From Candidatus Omnitrophota bacterium (GTDB lineage: Bacteria; Omnitrophota; Gorgyraeia; Zapsychrales; Zapsychraceae): 32,083 nt of DNA. Within the stretch, counting starts at the first letter, position 1. The number at the start of each line of letters is the position of its first letter. A program made the translations under genes and the position numbers. This document shows, piece by piece, positions 8,416 to 18,192 of this stretch. Under the pieces are notes generated by a model. That model did no database searches and had not been told where the DNA came from. It saw nothing but the letters and a program-made list of their open reading frames with translations. The stretch is from positions 1 to 32,083 of the forward strand of contig JAJDCB010000005.1 in NCBI GenBank assembly GCA_029261065.1, read 5' to 3'.

Positions 8416-10424
8416 ACAGATACTTGTTTATTCCCCCACATCAAATGATTATACTCATTTATCATCCGCTGCGTATTAAAAAACGCGCCTCGATCGATAC
8501 AATTGATCATCTTATCAATCCACTCACTTTTATAATCAATGCCGCCCTCTTTGACAGTCGCATAATACAAACGGGCGGCATCCTCCAACGTATCGTATAA
8601 GGCATTAGAATCTTCGTCTAATCGAGAATCTTTCTCCGTTCCAATTTCTGTTCCCGAATGCTGATAACCAAAGATCCATCCAATATTATCATCCTTAGCC
8701 TCAACCACCCAACCATCCAACGTACTCATTTGAAGCACGCCATTTAAAATCGCTTTCATACCACTTGTTCCCGACGCTTCAAACGGAGGTAACGGATTAT
8801 TTAACCAGATGTCAACCGAGTTGGTTAATAACTTTCCAAAATAAGTATCATAGTTTTCCAAGATCATCACGCGAATAAGCTTGCGATGTTCGTTAAGTTG
8901 ATCAATATGATCAAGAATTTCTTCAATATGAGCCGAGCCAATATCATCGTTGGGATGCGCTTTACCCGCTAAAACAATTTGTAAAGGGCCAATCGTTTTG
9001 GCAATGTTGATGATGCGTTCAATATTATGAAAAATGAGTGATGGCCTTTTATATCCCGCAATACGTCGCGCCCACCCAATGGTTAAAACATTCTCTTTTA
9101 GTTGCCAGCGTTTGACAATATCTAAAAACTGTCTTTTATTCTCTTGATGCGCCGTAAAAAGATCCTCTCGAAATTTTGCGTTGCCTTTAAGCTCCTGGAC
9201 TTTACTTAGATTACCTTGGTTCCCCCGCCAATCTCCAAACGTTTCTCGATATTGATCAAACAACGATTCAAAGCTACGCGATAACCATGTAAATAAATGC
9301 ACGCCATTGGTGATCGCATCCACTTTATCTGCAAAATCTGGAAATTGTAAACGTGTGATTTCCCCATGCTTTTGGGCGACCGCATTGACATGCGTGCAAG
9401 TGGAGAGACACATATGTGTCAAATTAATCTGACCAGACCCTTCTTCCTCTTCTCCAAACATTTTAGCGGCTTGCGTATAATCATCATCCAATAATTGTGA
9501 AACATCATGTAAGCCAAATCTATCATGCCCTGCCGCCACCGGCGTGTGACAGGTGTAAGCAAATTGTTCCTTACACTGATTCATATCTTCCTTATTTTCA
9601 AGCGTCACATATTTTTCAACCAAGGCAAAAGCCGCATGCCCTTCATTCAAATGATATTTATTAATATCATACCCCAAACTCTCAAGAGCCTTCATCCCTC
9701 CAATACCAAGAATCACTCGTTGATAAATTTTCCACCACACCTCATCCGAACGATAAAGTTGATCCGTCAAACGTTTAAACTTCTCACTATTCTCATCCAA
9801 ATTAGAATCTAACAACAAAAGTGGGCTTGCATATTTTTTGTGATAACTATACACATAATATTTCCATACACGTAAATGCAAAGGGCCTTCTTTGGTTTGA
9901 ATCACCACACGATTCTTTAGAGGGACAAGACCCGGATAAGTATGCGGATCCCATGCCAACTCATCTGGAATTTGACCATGTTTATACCAAAACTTTTGCT
10001 TAAAATATCCCTTATTCCACAATACCCCTATCCCACAAATAGGTAAACCGGCATCAGCAATACTTTTCATCGAGTCGCCCGCCAATACCCCTAAGCCTCC
10101 ACCATAAATAGGAATATCGAGCATTTTATTAATTTTGATTTTAAAAAGATAATCGCATAACCAATAATTAGAAAATACTTCATGCGTAAAAAATTGATTA
10201 TTCTTACTGATAGGTTTATTAAGAAGAAACGTATTATAAATACTGGGAGCAAGCCCGAACTCCATGGAGAAGTAGGCAATATTTTTTGATGCAGAGGCTT
10301 CAAGCTGCTCTTCTATGTTAAGAATCGCTTGGGTAGGAAACCCAAAATATTGAGTAGAAGATATATTACCAGCGTAATTTTCTTCAAAGCCTTCTATGGA
10401 TTGTGTAAATTCTTCGTAGGACAT
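8412..10424 (-). CDS. glgP: Alpha-glucan (glycogen/starch) phosphorylase, GT35 family, short type
   Basis: NIAYFSMEFGL...PIYGGGLGVLAGDSMKS...GIGVLWNKGYFKQ...IGWARRIAGYKRP...EASGTSGMKAILNGVLQMSTLDGWVVEA. Confidence 0.92.
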   Translation of the reverse strand: MSYEEFTQSIEGFEENYAGNISSTQYFGFPTQAILNIEEQLEASASKNIAYFSMEFGLAPSIYNTFLLNKPISKNNQFFTHEVFSNYWLCDYLFKIKINKMLDIPIYGGGLGVLAGDSMKSIADAGLPICGIGVLWNKGYFKQKFWYKHGQIPDELAWDPHTYPGLVPLKNRVVIQTKEGPLHLRVWKYYVYSYHKKYASPLLLLDSNLDENSEKFKRLTDQLYRSDEVWWKIYQRVILGIGGMKALESLGYDINKYHLNEGHAAFALVEKYVTLENKEDMNQCKEQFAYTCHTPVAAGHDRFGLHDVSQLLDDDYTQAAKMFGEEEEGSGQINLTHMCLSTCTHVNAVAQKHGEITRLQFPDFADKVDAITNGVHLFTWLSRSFESLFDQYRETFGDWRGNQGNLSKVQELKGNAKFREDLFTAHQENKRQFLDIVKRWQLKENVLTIGWARRIAGYKRPSLIFHNIERIINIAKTIGPLQIVLAGKAHPNDDIGSAHIEEILDHIDQLNEHRKLIRVMILENYDTYFGKLLTNSVDIWLNNPLPPFEASGTSGMKAILNGVLQMSTLDGWVVEAKDDNIGWIFGYQHSGTEIGTEKDSRLDEDSNALYDTLEDAARLYYATVKEGGIDYKSEWIDKMINCIDRGAFFNTQRMINEYNHLMWGNKQVSV

Positions 10425-10444
10425 GGACGTATTATAACAAAACT

Positions 10445-11467
10445 TTAATGCTTTATTTGATATTTCTTAAAATGTTTACTTGGGTATTCTTCCAATTGAT
10501 TTAAGGCATTTTCAACAAAAACTAAGCTGGCATACCTCGGATTTAACCCATTGATAAAAGCTTCTCCCTCTTCTGTGCTCAAAACAGTTAATGCTGTTGA
10601 GAAGACGTCCGCTTCCTCTGCGCTAGGGGCAATGACACTAGCGGAAACTACGCGTTCTTGAGGATAACCGGTTTGCGGATTGATGATGTGAGAAAACTTC
10701 TTATCGTTAATCTCAATATATTGCTCATAATTTCCTGATGTCGTAAGGGCCTGATTAGAAAGTTCAACAACACCAATGATTTTACCTAATTCTTTGGGAT
10801 GTCGAATACCAATACGCCAAGGTTGTCCTGCACAATTAAAGCCTCCAACATAAATATCTCCGCCTGCATCAATATGAAAATGTTCAAATCCAGCGTCACG
10901 AAATATCTTGGCCACTTCATCAATAGAATACCCCTTAGCAATACCCCCTAAATCAAGCTGCGTTTCAGGTGATTTTAATTTTAGCTGATTGTTCCCCCAT
11001 AGCTCAATCATATCTGATCCTATGTTTTTTTTAACCTCTCTTATCTCTAGGATAGATGGTTCTGTATTTCTATCCTGATAATCACGCCATAATTTTAACA
11101 ACGGCCAGATAGTAATATCAAAAGCTCCCCTTGTCATTTTAGAATAATTTATGGAACGCCTTATAATGTCATATGTATCAGCTGAAGTTGTTACCATCAT
11201 TGATTTGGCTTGATGAATTTTAGATAGATCACTTCTCTTATCATAAACATTCATCCGCCATGAAATATCTTCCAAACGCAGCCATGCCTCATCATAAGCT
11301 TTTCTTGCCGCTTTAACTTTAGATGAATCCACACACATATCCAAGCGAATAACAGTCCCCATAAGAGGACGCGCCTCTGAGACCTTCTTAAGAGGCTCAG
11401 GCTTTTGAGAGCATCCTTGTAAAACACACAAGAAAAAAACAAATAAAATAAAAGTATATCGCATCAT
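10445..11467 (-). CDS. apbE: FAD:protein FMN transferase (ApbE), predicted lipoprotein
   Basis: Lipobox-like LQGC after the hydrophobic N-terminus; RPLMGTVIRLDM, GAFDITIWPLLKLW, LDLGGIAKGYSID, HFHIDAGGDIYVGG, ALTTSGNYEQY, FSHIINPQTGYP. Confidence 0.94.
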   Translation of the reverse strand: MMRYTFILFVFFLCVLQGCSQKPEPLKKVSEARPLMGTVIRLDMCVDSSKVKAARKAYDEAWLRLEDISWRMNVYDKRSDLSKIHQAKSMMVTTSADTYDIIRRSINYSKMTRGAFDITIWPLLKLWRDYQDRNTEPSILEIREVKKNIGSDMIELWGNNQLKLKSPETQLDLGGIAKGYSIDEVAKIFRDAGFEHFHIDAGGDIYVGGFNCAGQPWRIGIRHPKELGKIIGVVELSNQALTTSGNYEQYIEINDKKFSHIINPQTGYPQERVVSASVIAPSAEEADVFSTALTVLSTEEGEAFINGLNPRYASLVFVENALNQLEEYPSKHFKKYQIKH

Positions 11468-13071
11468 TGACTAGCCTTCACTTTTTGAATGGCGGCAATA
11501 CATTCTCTTAAATCATAAACCTTTAATTTCCCAAGCTGCCCATCTTTATTACTATTAATAAAAGTCATAGATCGTAACAGATGTTCGTTATGCTCTAATA
11601 CAAAACGTTGTAACATGTGTTTATTAAAATGATCATACACCTTAATCGGTTTAATGGTTTTAGAAATAAACTCATAAACACCTTTTAACTTAAAACTAAA
11701 CCGATTGCCATCTTCTGTCATTGATATGTACGCTTGGGGATCAATAACAAGATAGCGGTAACCGTTCATATACATTGCTAAGAGTACTTTCAAATCTTTA
11801 TGTACTGGCAACACATCTTTACGATTCTTTACATAACATTTTTGAATAAGAAACTGCGTAGATAAAAATCGAGCCCCTTGATCGACACGGCGGATATCTT
11901 CAATAGATTGTTGATAAGCACTTTTAAAACGAGCAATATCGACAATCTTAAAAACATGAACACCCAACATCATAACAAGCACAACCCCAACACCTCGTTG
12001 CCATTGAATTGATGCTCGCCATTTAAAAAGGGCATCAATAAACACAGCTACAGCAATAGCCATAAACGGAGTTACAACACATAAATAACGAACGCCCTTC
12101 TCTTGCGCAAATGAAAATATAATCATAAGCAAACACACTAAAAGAAAAGAAAACGCCTCCCTCCATTTTCTTTTTATAAGAAAATAAATATTCCCAAAAA
12201 ACCCTACTCCCCAGAAGATACTTTCTAAATAAAACAAATAAAAAGGATATGAAAATAGATTAATTATCGCAAAACGTCCCTTGGCTAAATGAGACTGATA
12301 AAACATCCATGTAAATGTAATATTGGTATTAGCTCCTTGATCGATGTTACCCACACCAAAAACAATAAGGAGGAATGTCAACGTGCACCAGATATATTGC
12401 TGCAAATTAAACTTTTTTCCCAAAGGAAAACTGACAATTAATTCAACAAAAAGTAAAATAACGGGAAGAATGATCATGCGGTAATTAGTGAAAAACACGC
12501 CACTAAACATTATTCCGGATAGAAAGGTTCTAAAGTGAAGTCTCTTTGGAAAAAAATAAAAATACATACCTGCCAAAAACAGAAATGTACTTAATCCCTC
12601 CTGCATACCTAAACGAGAATAATAAAAATGACTTGGCATAACGGCGAGCATACAGGCCGATAGAAGTCCTATCGATTTGGAATTGTAAAATTTCTTGGAA
12701 AAACGATAAACAAGCAAAACCGTTAACGCACCAAAAATAGCAGAAAGTACGCGTGTAAAAAACCAACTATCAACGTTTAAGAAAAAAGCACGCAAACTCG
12801 CTAGAAAAAACCACAAAAATTTGGCATCCGCTAAGGCTAGATGAGTGGCAATATTTAAATAACGTAAAAAATCAGAAGCGTTCTTAGCCGGGTTCTTCTC
12901 CATAAACAACAAAAAATCAATCCCATGCTCAAGATACAGACCCTCATCATAATAAATAAATTGATTATCCGTAATATGATAAAAACGTGCGCATAAACCA
13001 AAGATACCGACACAAAGCAATAGTATAACGATCAGCTTATTCATTTTTGGTAACTTCAAAGCTTCTTTCAT
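11464..13071 (-). CDS. Polytopic membrane glycosyltransferase, GT39/ArnT/PMT-like (GT-C fold)
   Basis: First-loop acidic motif YYDEGLYLEHGIDF, many TM segments, ARFLSTQFL C-terminal region. Overlaps moaC and apbE by 4 bp (ATGA) at each end. Confidence 0.75.
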   Translation of the reverse strand: MKEALKLPKMNKLIVILLLCVGIFGLCARFYHITDNQFIYYDEGLYLEHGIDFLLFMEKNPAKNASDFLRYLNIATHLALADAKFLWFFLASLRAFFLNVDSWFFTRVLSAIFGALTVLLVYRFSKKFYNSKSIGLLSACMLAVMPSHFYYSRLGMQEGLSTFLFLAGMYFYFFPKRLHFRTFLSGIMFSGVFFTNYRMIILPVILLFVELIVSFPLGKKFNLQQYIWCTLTFLLIVFGVGNIDQGANTNITFTWMFYQSHLAKGRFAIINLFSYPFYLFYLESIFWGVGFFGNIYFLIKRKWREAFSFLLVCLLMIIFSFAQEKGVRYLCVVTPFMAIAVAVFIDALFKWRASIQWQRGVGVVLVMMLGVHVFKIVDIARFKSAYQQSIEDIRRVDQGARFLSTQFLIQKCYVKNRKDVLPVHKDLKVLLAMYMNGYRYLVIDPQAYISMTEDGNRFSFKLKGVYEFISKTIKPIKVYDHFNKHMLQRFVLEHNEHLLRSMTFINSNKDGQLGKLKVYDLRECIAAIQKVKASQ

Positions 13072-13526
13072 TTGCGGTGATAATCCCCACTTTTTCCGCC
13101 GGACTTATGTTTTAATTTAGTTTGAGAAATAACTGTATCTTTACCCGCCCACTTCATCATGTCATAAATCGTTAAGGCGGCGGTTGAACAAGCAACCAAG
13201 GCCTCCATTTCAACCCCCGTCTTTCCCATATAAGAGACCTCACATATCACCTCAATAGTACGTTTAGCTTTATCAATTTTAAAATCCATGGTCACTTGAT
13301 TTAATTCGAGAGGATGACACATCGCGATAAGATAAGGGGTTTGTTTGGCCGCCAGAATGCCAGAAACCTTGGCTGTTTCTAACACGGACCCCTTAGGCGA
13401 GCCAACCTTCAAGTAATTATCAAACACTTTTTTGCTCATCTTAACCGTAGAACTCGCAACCGCAACTCGCTTAGTTCTATCTTTCAAACTAACATCCACC
13501 ATCCCCTTCTTCTGTTTGGCACTCAT
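13068..13526 (-). CDS. moaC: Cyclic pyranopterin monophosphate synthase (MoaC)
   Basis: MVDVSLKDRTKRVAVASSTVKM...AAKQTPYLIAMCHPL...VEMEALVACSTAALTIYDMMKW...LKHKSGGKSGDY. Confidence 0.95.
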   Translation of the reverse strand: MSAKQKKGMVDVSLKDRTKRVAVASSTVKMSKKVFDNYLKVGSPKGSVLETAKVSGILAAKQTPYLIAMCHPLELNQVTMDFKIDKAKRTIEVICEVSYMGKTGVEMEALVACSTAALTIYDMMKWAGKDTVISQTKLKHKSGGKSGDYHRK

Positions 13527-13548
13527 AAAATTCTCCTGGTAGTAATCG

Positions 13549-13635
13549 TGTCATTCTCGCGAAAGCGGGAACCTCGGAATAGAGAAATTATTAATTTCAC
13601 TATTACTGGATCCCCGCTTTCGCGGGGACGACAAC
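13549..13635. repeat. REP-pair/MITE-like element with long imperfect terminal inverted repeats, between moaC and the MOT1 gene
   Basis: GTCATTCTCGCGAAAGCGGGAACC ... GGATCCCCGCTTTCGCGGGGACGAC around an AT-rich core; ends 2 nt from the MOT1 stop codon. Confidence 0.85.
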
Positions 13636-13636
13636 A

Positions 13637-14749
13637 TTAATTTTTCTTTACCGCTGCCTTCAATAAAACCATCATACCCCCCGCACAAAATCCCGCCAAT
13701 GTATTTATAGCCAATATCACAACAGCCATGCCAATCACAACACTAGCTGAAAATTTATCTTTAAAAGATTTGCGTGAGGCCTTAACTAATTCAAACCCAG
13801 CCAGTATGATCATCGGTGCTAATATGGATAATGGATACGAATATAGTAAGTTTAACAAAACTGCCCCAAAGATAAAACCCAGAACAACTTTCATGACTCC
13901 CAACATCACAACACTCCCCCCACTTCGCGCTCCAAATCGATACTGTGCGGCAAGCCCTCCTGCCCCATGACACATCGGAATTCCTCCCAAAGGAATACAA
14001 ATCAAATTCATGAGGCCAACACTAAAGGACATCTTCTTTGTCGTTACACCTTTCTTTGGAAAATAACTTTCGCTTAAAGCGCACACCGCAATGACAGAAT
14101 TAAGTAATGTTAAGGGTAACTGCACTAAGGTTCCGTGGGTCAATGCTTTCATCCAGTATTGTGTCGCTGGCAGATGCAAACGAAACTCTGGAAAGCCAAT
14201 CACGAGAGTTGAGAACACATGCGCGTCCTTTAAATACATCAAAAGAAAACCGAGAATAAATATGATAACTAAGATTGGCTTAATTCTAGGGGCTAAAAAC
14301 AACAACAAAAAAGTTATACAAAGAGCCATCACCATACTATCCCAACCCATAAAATCTAGCACACCAATCCACTCAAATCCCTTTAACGCCAATTTTAAGC
14401 CAACGCCACATTGTATCCCGTGGATAACAGATATGGGGATCCATTTATCAATTTTGGGTAGAAAAAAAGAAACACAAATTAAGATTAAACCTAATTGAAT
14501 CCCTGCGGCAAATAACTCCTCTCTCATCAAACCTTCAGTAATAACAACAGCGGCCAAGGCCTTCATAGGTTGAACAGGGATGGGCTGTTTAAAGAGAAGA
14601 CCTGTCACAATATTCATCAAACCCGCGAGAATTAAGACAACACCGATATTAAGATCACAGACCACGGTCATAGCAACAACCAATGGGATAAATAAACCTA
14701 GGTCACCTAAACCCCCTGAAAATTCAAGCCATGTGTATTTATTTTTCAA
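13637..14749 (-). CDS. MOT1-type molybdate (SulP-related) transporter
   Basis: LEFSGGLGDLGLFIPLVVAMTVVCDLNIGVVLILAGLMNIVTGLLFKQPIPVQPMKALAAVVI; multiple TM; adjacent to moaC. Confidence 0.85.
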   Translation of the reverse strand: MKNKYTWLEFSGGLGDLGLFIPLVVAMTVVCDLNIGVVLILAGLMNIVTGLLFKQPIPVQPMKALAAVVITEGLMREELFAAGIQLGLILICVSFFLPKIDKWIPISVIHGIQCGVGLKLALKGFEWIGVLDFMGWDSMVMALCITFLLLFLAPRIKPILVIIFILGFLLMYLKDAHVFSTLVIGFPEFRLHLPATQYWMKALTHGTLVQLPLTLLNSVIAVCALSESYFPKKGVTTKKMSFSVGLMNLICIPLGGIPMCHGAGGLAAQYRFGARSGGSVVMLGVMKVVLGFIFGAVLLNLLYSYPLSILAPMIILAGFELVKASRKSFKDKFSASVVIGMAVVILAINTLAGFCAGGMMVLLKAAVKKN

Positions 14750-14775
14750 AAGCTACGCACTCTTTAAATTAAAAC

Positions 14776-15201
14776 TTAATCATCGTACTCTTTGGATGTG
14801 AGCTTTTTTCTAAATTGTTTTTTTTCGGACTGACGATGTTTGGATTCTAATATGGATTCTTTTAAAAATTTAGGCCGTTTTCTATTTTGCCTTTTTTTCT
14901 TCTCAGATATTGCAATCGTCTTTTGTCGTTCTTGTTTAATCTTTTTTTCAATCTTTTCAACCAATAATTCTCGAGCCTTATGACGATTAATCGCCTGCGT
15001 CCGTCCCGCCTGACATTTGATTTGAATATCTGTAGGTACATGTCGTAGCATCACACACGTCGCGACCTTATTGACATTCTGACCTCCAGGGCCAGAAGAC
15101 TTAATAAACGTTTCTTGAATATCTTTTTCAAAAATACTCATCTGTCTCATGCGACGTTTTAATTCTTTTTCTTTCTCTTCTGTAGGCGTTAATTTTTTCA
15201 T
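14776..15201 (-). CDS. Stand-alone class I release-factor-like protein (GGQ domain, basic tail; ArfB/MTRFR-like)
   Basis: FIKSSGPGGQNVNKVATCVMLRHVPTDIQIKCQAGRTQAINRHKARELLVEKIEKK followed by a Lys/Arg-rich C-terminal tail. Confidence 0.88.
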   Translation of the reverse strand: MKKLTPTEEKEKELKRRMRQMSIFEKDIQETFIKSSGPGGQNVNKVATCVMLRHVPTDIQIKCQAGRTQAINRHKARELLVEKIEKKIKQERQKTIAISEKKKRQNRKRPKFLKESILESKHRQSEKKQFRKKLTSKEYDD

Positions 15202-15207
15202 AATCTT

Positions 15208-16107
15208 TTATCCAACATCGATTCTTTTATACAAAATCGCACACCAACCCTCCCCCTTCTCGATTTTCAAACATCTTAAAGGAAGCTCGCTATAAACACT
15301 CTTAATCTCATTAAAATTATTCAACGCAATCCCCGATATCGCTAAATACTGATTTGGTTTCACAAACCTCAATATCTTCTTTTTCATGTTCAATAAATCA
15401 TGTGTGATCAAATTAGCAGCAACATAATCATATTTCTTTTTTGATTGAAACGATTGAAAATCAGTGGCTTCAATATTATTGACTTTAAGATTATTACGTT
15501 TAAAGTTCTCTTTGGCAGCCTTGACCGCATCATAATTGATATCCAAACAATCACACCATTGAGCCCCACAATGAAGAGCGGCCATCACTAGGATGCCGGT
15601 GCCCGTTCCGATATCTAAAAAGGAATGAAAGGAACCCTGACACCTTTCTATAAACTCAAACATAAACCTTGTGGTTGGATGCAAACCTGTTCCGAAAGCC
15701 GCTATGGTATCTATATAAATCGGTGTTTTTGTTTTAGGATCATATTTATCTTTAAACCAAACAGGAATGATACAAAATTTTCTACCCATGACAAACGGCT
15801 TAAAATCATCTTTCCACTTTGTTAACCATTCCTCTTTGAGCAACGTTGCAATCTTAATAGAGACACCTTTTAACTTTAATGACAAAATTTTTCGCTTAAG
15901 CGTCTTCATCTTAGGAGCAGACGTTGAATAAACCGAGATATAATCGCGACCTTTTTTTCGCGAAGCAACAATATCTTCTAAGCCAAACCCAAAGCCCATT
16001 AACACCCCTTCTAAAAGCTCCTGCTCCCCATTGTTGTCAGCCACACAACCCAAAGATAATTCATAGGTTATCTTTGGAATCTTTGTTTTTATAATTGATC
16101 TTGGCAC
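15208..16107 (-). CDS. prmA: Ribosomal protein L11 methyltransferase
   Basis: DTIAAFGTGLHPTTRFMFEFIE...FLDIGTGTGILVMAALHCGA...CLDINYDAVKAAKENFKRNN...YDYVAANLITHDLL. Confidence 0.85.
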   Translation of the reverse strand: MPRSIIKTKIPKITYELSLGCVADNNGEQELLEGVLMGFGFGLEDIVASRKKGRDYISVYSTSAPKMKTLKRKILSLKLKGVSIKIATLLKEEWLTKWKDDFKPFVMGRKFCIIPVWFKDKYDPKTKTPIYIDTIAAFGTGLHPTTRFMFEFIERCQGSFHSFLDIGTGTGILVMAALHCGAQWCDCLDINYDAVKAAKENFKRNNLKVNNIEATDFQSFQSKKKYDYVAANLITHDLLNMKKKILRFVKPNQYLAISGIALNNFNEIKSVYSELPLRCLKIEKGEGWCAILYKRIDVG

Positions 16108-16130
16108 CCTTATATTTTACTCCTATACAT

Positions 16131-16163
16131 ACAAAAACCTGCCGTATGCTTGCAGGTTTTTGT
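16131..16163 (-). terminator. Rho-independent-like terminator after hflC
   Basis: Perfect 12-bp inverted repeat ACAAAAACCTGC / GCAGGTTTTTGT with a 9-nt loop, 24 nt downstream of the hflC stop. Confidence 0.8.
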
Positions 16164-16186
16164 ATAACGTGACTCTATATTTGTGT

Positions 16187-17170
16187 TTATTCAGATCCAA
16201 ACACTTTTTTTGATTTTGAACTATGACTATTGGAGAGCTGTTCATAAAACTCATTCTCCGTACTTAATATTAACGTCGTCTCTTTATTAATTGTCTTTTT
16301 GTAACTTTCTAACGTTTTGACAAAAGAATAGAATTCAGGATCTTTATTGTAAGCATCAGCATAAATCTTAATAGCAAGAGCATCCGCCGCCCCTGTTAAT
16401 TCCTGAGAACGTCGATAAGCCTTAGAACGAATCTCTTCTAATTCTTTTTTCGTTTGACCAATAATTTCTGATTTACGACCCTGACCTTCTGAACGAAAAC
16501 GTTGAGCGGCACGTTCGCGCTCCTCAACCATCCTGTTATAGACTTTCTCACGAACTTCCTTCACAAAATTGATACGTTTAATACGCACATCGACTAATTC
16601 AATGCCGTAAGCCGCAATATCAGGAATGGAACGTTCTAAGATTTGTTTGGCGATAACCTCGCGTCCCGTTTTAATCGGCTCTCGTGCCATTTTTCCAAAA
16701 TCCGTACTTCCTTCTTCATCAACTTTAATTTTTCCTTCTTCAATAAGTCGATTACTATCTCTGATTGCTTCAATTAAAATCTGGCTTGAAACAATTGCTC
16801 GCGTGGAGGCATCGAGAATATCATCCAAACGCGATTGAGCGCCGAGCTCAGAGCGCACCGTTTGCATAAACTTCAAAGGATCTTCAATCCGCCAACGAGC
16901 GGTGATATCGACCCAAATAAATCTTTGATCACCTGTTGGCATTTGATTAGAATCGCCATCCCAAGATAACAATCTTTTTTCAAAAACATTCACATGCTGC
17001 CAAGGCAATTTAAAATAAAGGCCAGACTTTGTTTTTGGCTCTCCAATTAATTGACCAAATTGTGTGATGACAACTTGTTGGGTTTCATCAACGGTGTAAA
17101 CAAAACCACCGACAGCCAAAGCGGCTATCAGGATAAAAACAATCAGTAATATGTTAATAGCTTTATTCAT
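16187..17170 (-). CDS. hflC: HflC, SPFH-domain protease modulator
   Basis: VDETQQVVITQFGQLIGEPKTKSGLYFKLPWQHVNVFEKRLLSWDGDSNQMPTGDQRFIWVDITARWRI...RSEGQGRKSEIIGQT; paired with hflK. Confidence 0.93.
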   Translation of the reverse strand: MNKAINILLIVFILIAALAVGGFVYTVDETQQVVITQFGQLIGEPKTKSGLYFKLPWQHVNVFEKRLLSWDGDSNQMPTGDQRFIWVDITARWRIEDPLKFMQTVRSELGAQSRLDDILDASTRAIVSSQILIEAIRDSNRLIEEGKIKVDEEGSTDFGKMAREPIKTGREVIAKQILERSIPDIAAYGIELVDVRIKRINFVKEVREKVYNRMVEERERAAQRFRSEGQGRKSEIIGQTKKELEEIRSKAYRRSQELTGAADALAIKIYADAYNKDPEFYSFVKTLESYKKTINKETTLILSTENEFYEQLSNSHSSKSKKVFGSE

Positions 17171-17186
17171 AGGATAATCCTTTATA

Positions 17187-18170
17187 TTATTTATTCAAGT
17201 TCAGTAAAGGTAAAGCCCCGTTTGCTTCGGGTTCAAAGATAAAAATTTGTCCAGCTTTAGGGATGATTTCTTCTATTGTTTCTAAATAAATTCTTTTACG
17301 TGTGACTTGTTTAGCACTTTTATAGGCATTCCACGTCTTTAAAAATTTATTTGCATCACCTTCAGCGCGCTCCACGCGTGCAGTAGCATAACCTTCAGCT
17401 TCACTAATTGTTCTCTCAGCCTTTCCTTTTTCTTCAAGAATAATTTGTTCCTTCCCCTTTAAAGCCTGCTGAATAACTTCTTCTCGTTCTTGTTCCGCTT
17501 GATTAACACGATTAAAGGAAGGCGCCACACGTTCAGGAGGCAATACCTCTTGCAACTCTAAGGCTCCGATTTTTATCCCACTATCATAAGAATCAAGAAC
17601 TTCCTGCAACTTGATTTTAACCGCATTATTAATTTGATTCTTATGTGATGTTAACGCCTCAGCTACGGAATGGTCTCCAATAACTTGTCTCATCACAGAT
17701 TCAGAGATGTCACGAACTGTTGATTTTGGATCTTTGACATTAAAGAGCAACTTAACTGGATCTTTAACGGTAAACTGAACAATCCAAGACACGTCAAGCA
17801 CATTTAGATCTCCTGTTAACATAAGGGCTTCATCCGCATAAGACTTATTAGAATACTGTGTCTTAACCCCTGCTTGTACTGTCCGAAATCCAAATTCTTC
17901 TTTAAAGACATGCTTAACTTTAACTTTATCTAAATTTTCAATACCAAAAGGAAACTTCCAATGAAGACCTGGATCCGTGGTTCGTTGATATTTTCCAAAA
18001 CGCCTGATGATTCCCACCTCATCTTGTTCAACGGAGTAAAAGCTTGTTCCGGCGACAAACGTTATTAAAAAAATGAAGAAAATTAATGGAATCCATTTTT
18101 GAATATTAAAAAACTTCTCGCCGCCTTGACGAAATAACTCTTCGGGTGTATCTGGAATCTTAAATTTCAT
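17187..18170 (-). CDS. hflK: HflK, SPFH-domain protease modulator
   Basis: FYSVEQDEVGIIRRFGKYQRTTDPGLHWKFPFGIENLDKVKVKHVFKEEFGFRT...EGDANKFLKTWNAYKSAKQVTRKRIYLETIEEI. Confidence 0.93.
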   Translation of the reverse strand: MKFKIPDTPEELFRQGGEKFFNIQKWIPLIFFIFLITFVAGTSFYSVEQDEVGIIRRFGKYQRTTDPGLHWKFPFGIENLDKVKVKHVFKEEFGFRTVQAGVKTQYSNKSYADEALMLTGDLNVLDVSWIVQFTVKDPVKLLFNVKDPKSTVRDISESVMRQVIGDHSVAEALTSHKNQINNAVKIKLQEVLDSYDSGIKIGALELQEVLPPERVAPSFNRVNQAEQEREEVIQQALKGKEQIILEEKGKAERTISEAEGYATARVERAEGDANKFLKTWNAYKSAKQVTRKRIYLETIEEIIPKAGQIFIFEPEANGALPLLNLNK

Positions 18171-18192
18171 ATCGACCTACTTTCTTTTATGC

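Noticed and set aside
8298-8600. Plus-strand 100-aa ORF 8298-8600
   Set aside because: Runs through the palindromic repeat and antisense to glgP.
14091-14498. Plus-strand 135-aa ORF 14091-14498
   Set aside because: Antisense to the MOT1-type transporter; long only by chance. No SD and no family signature.
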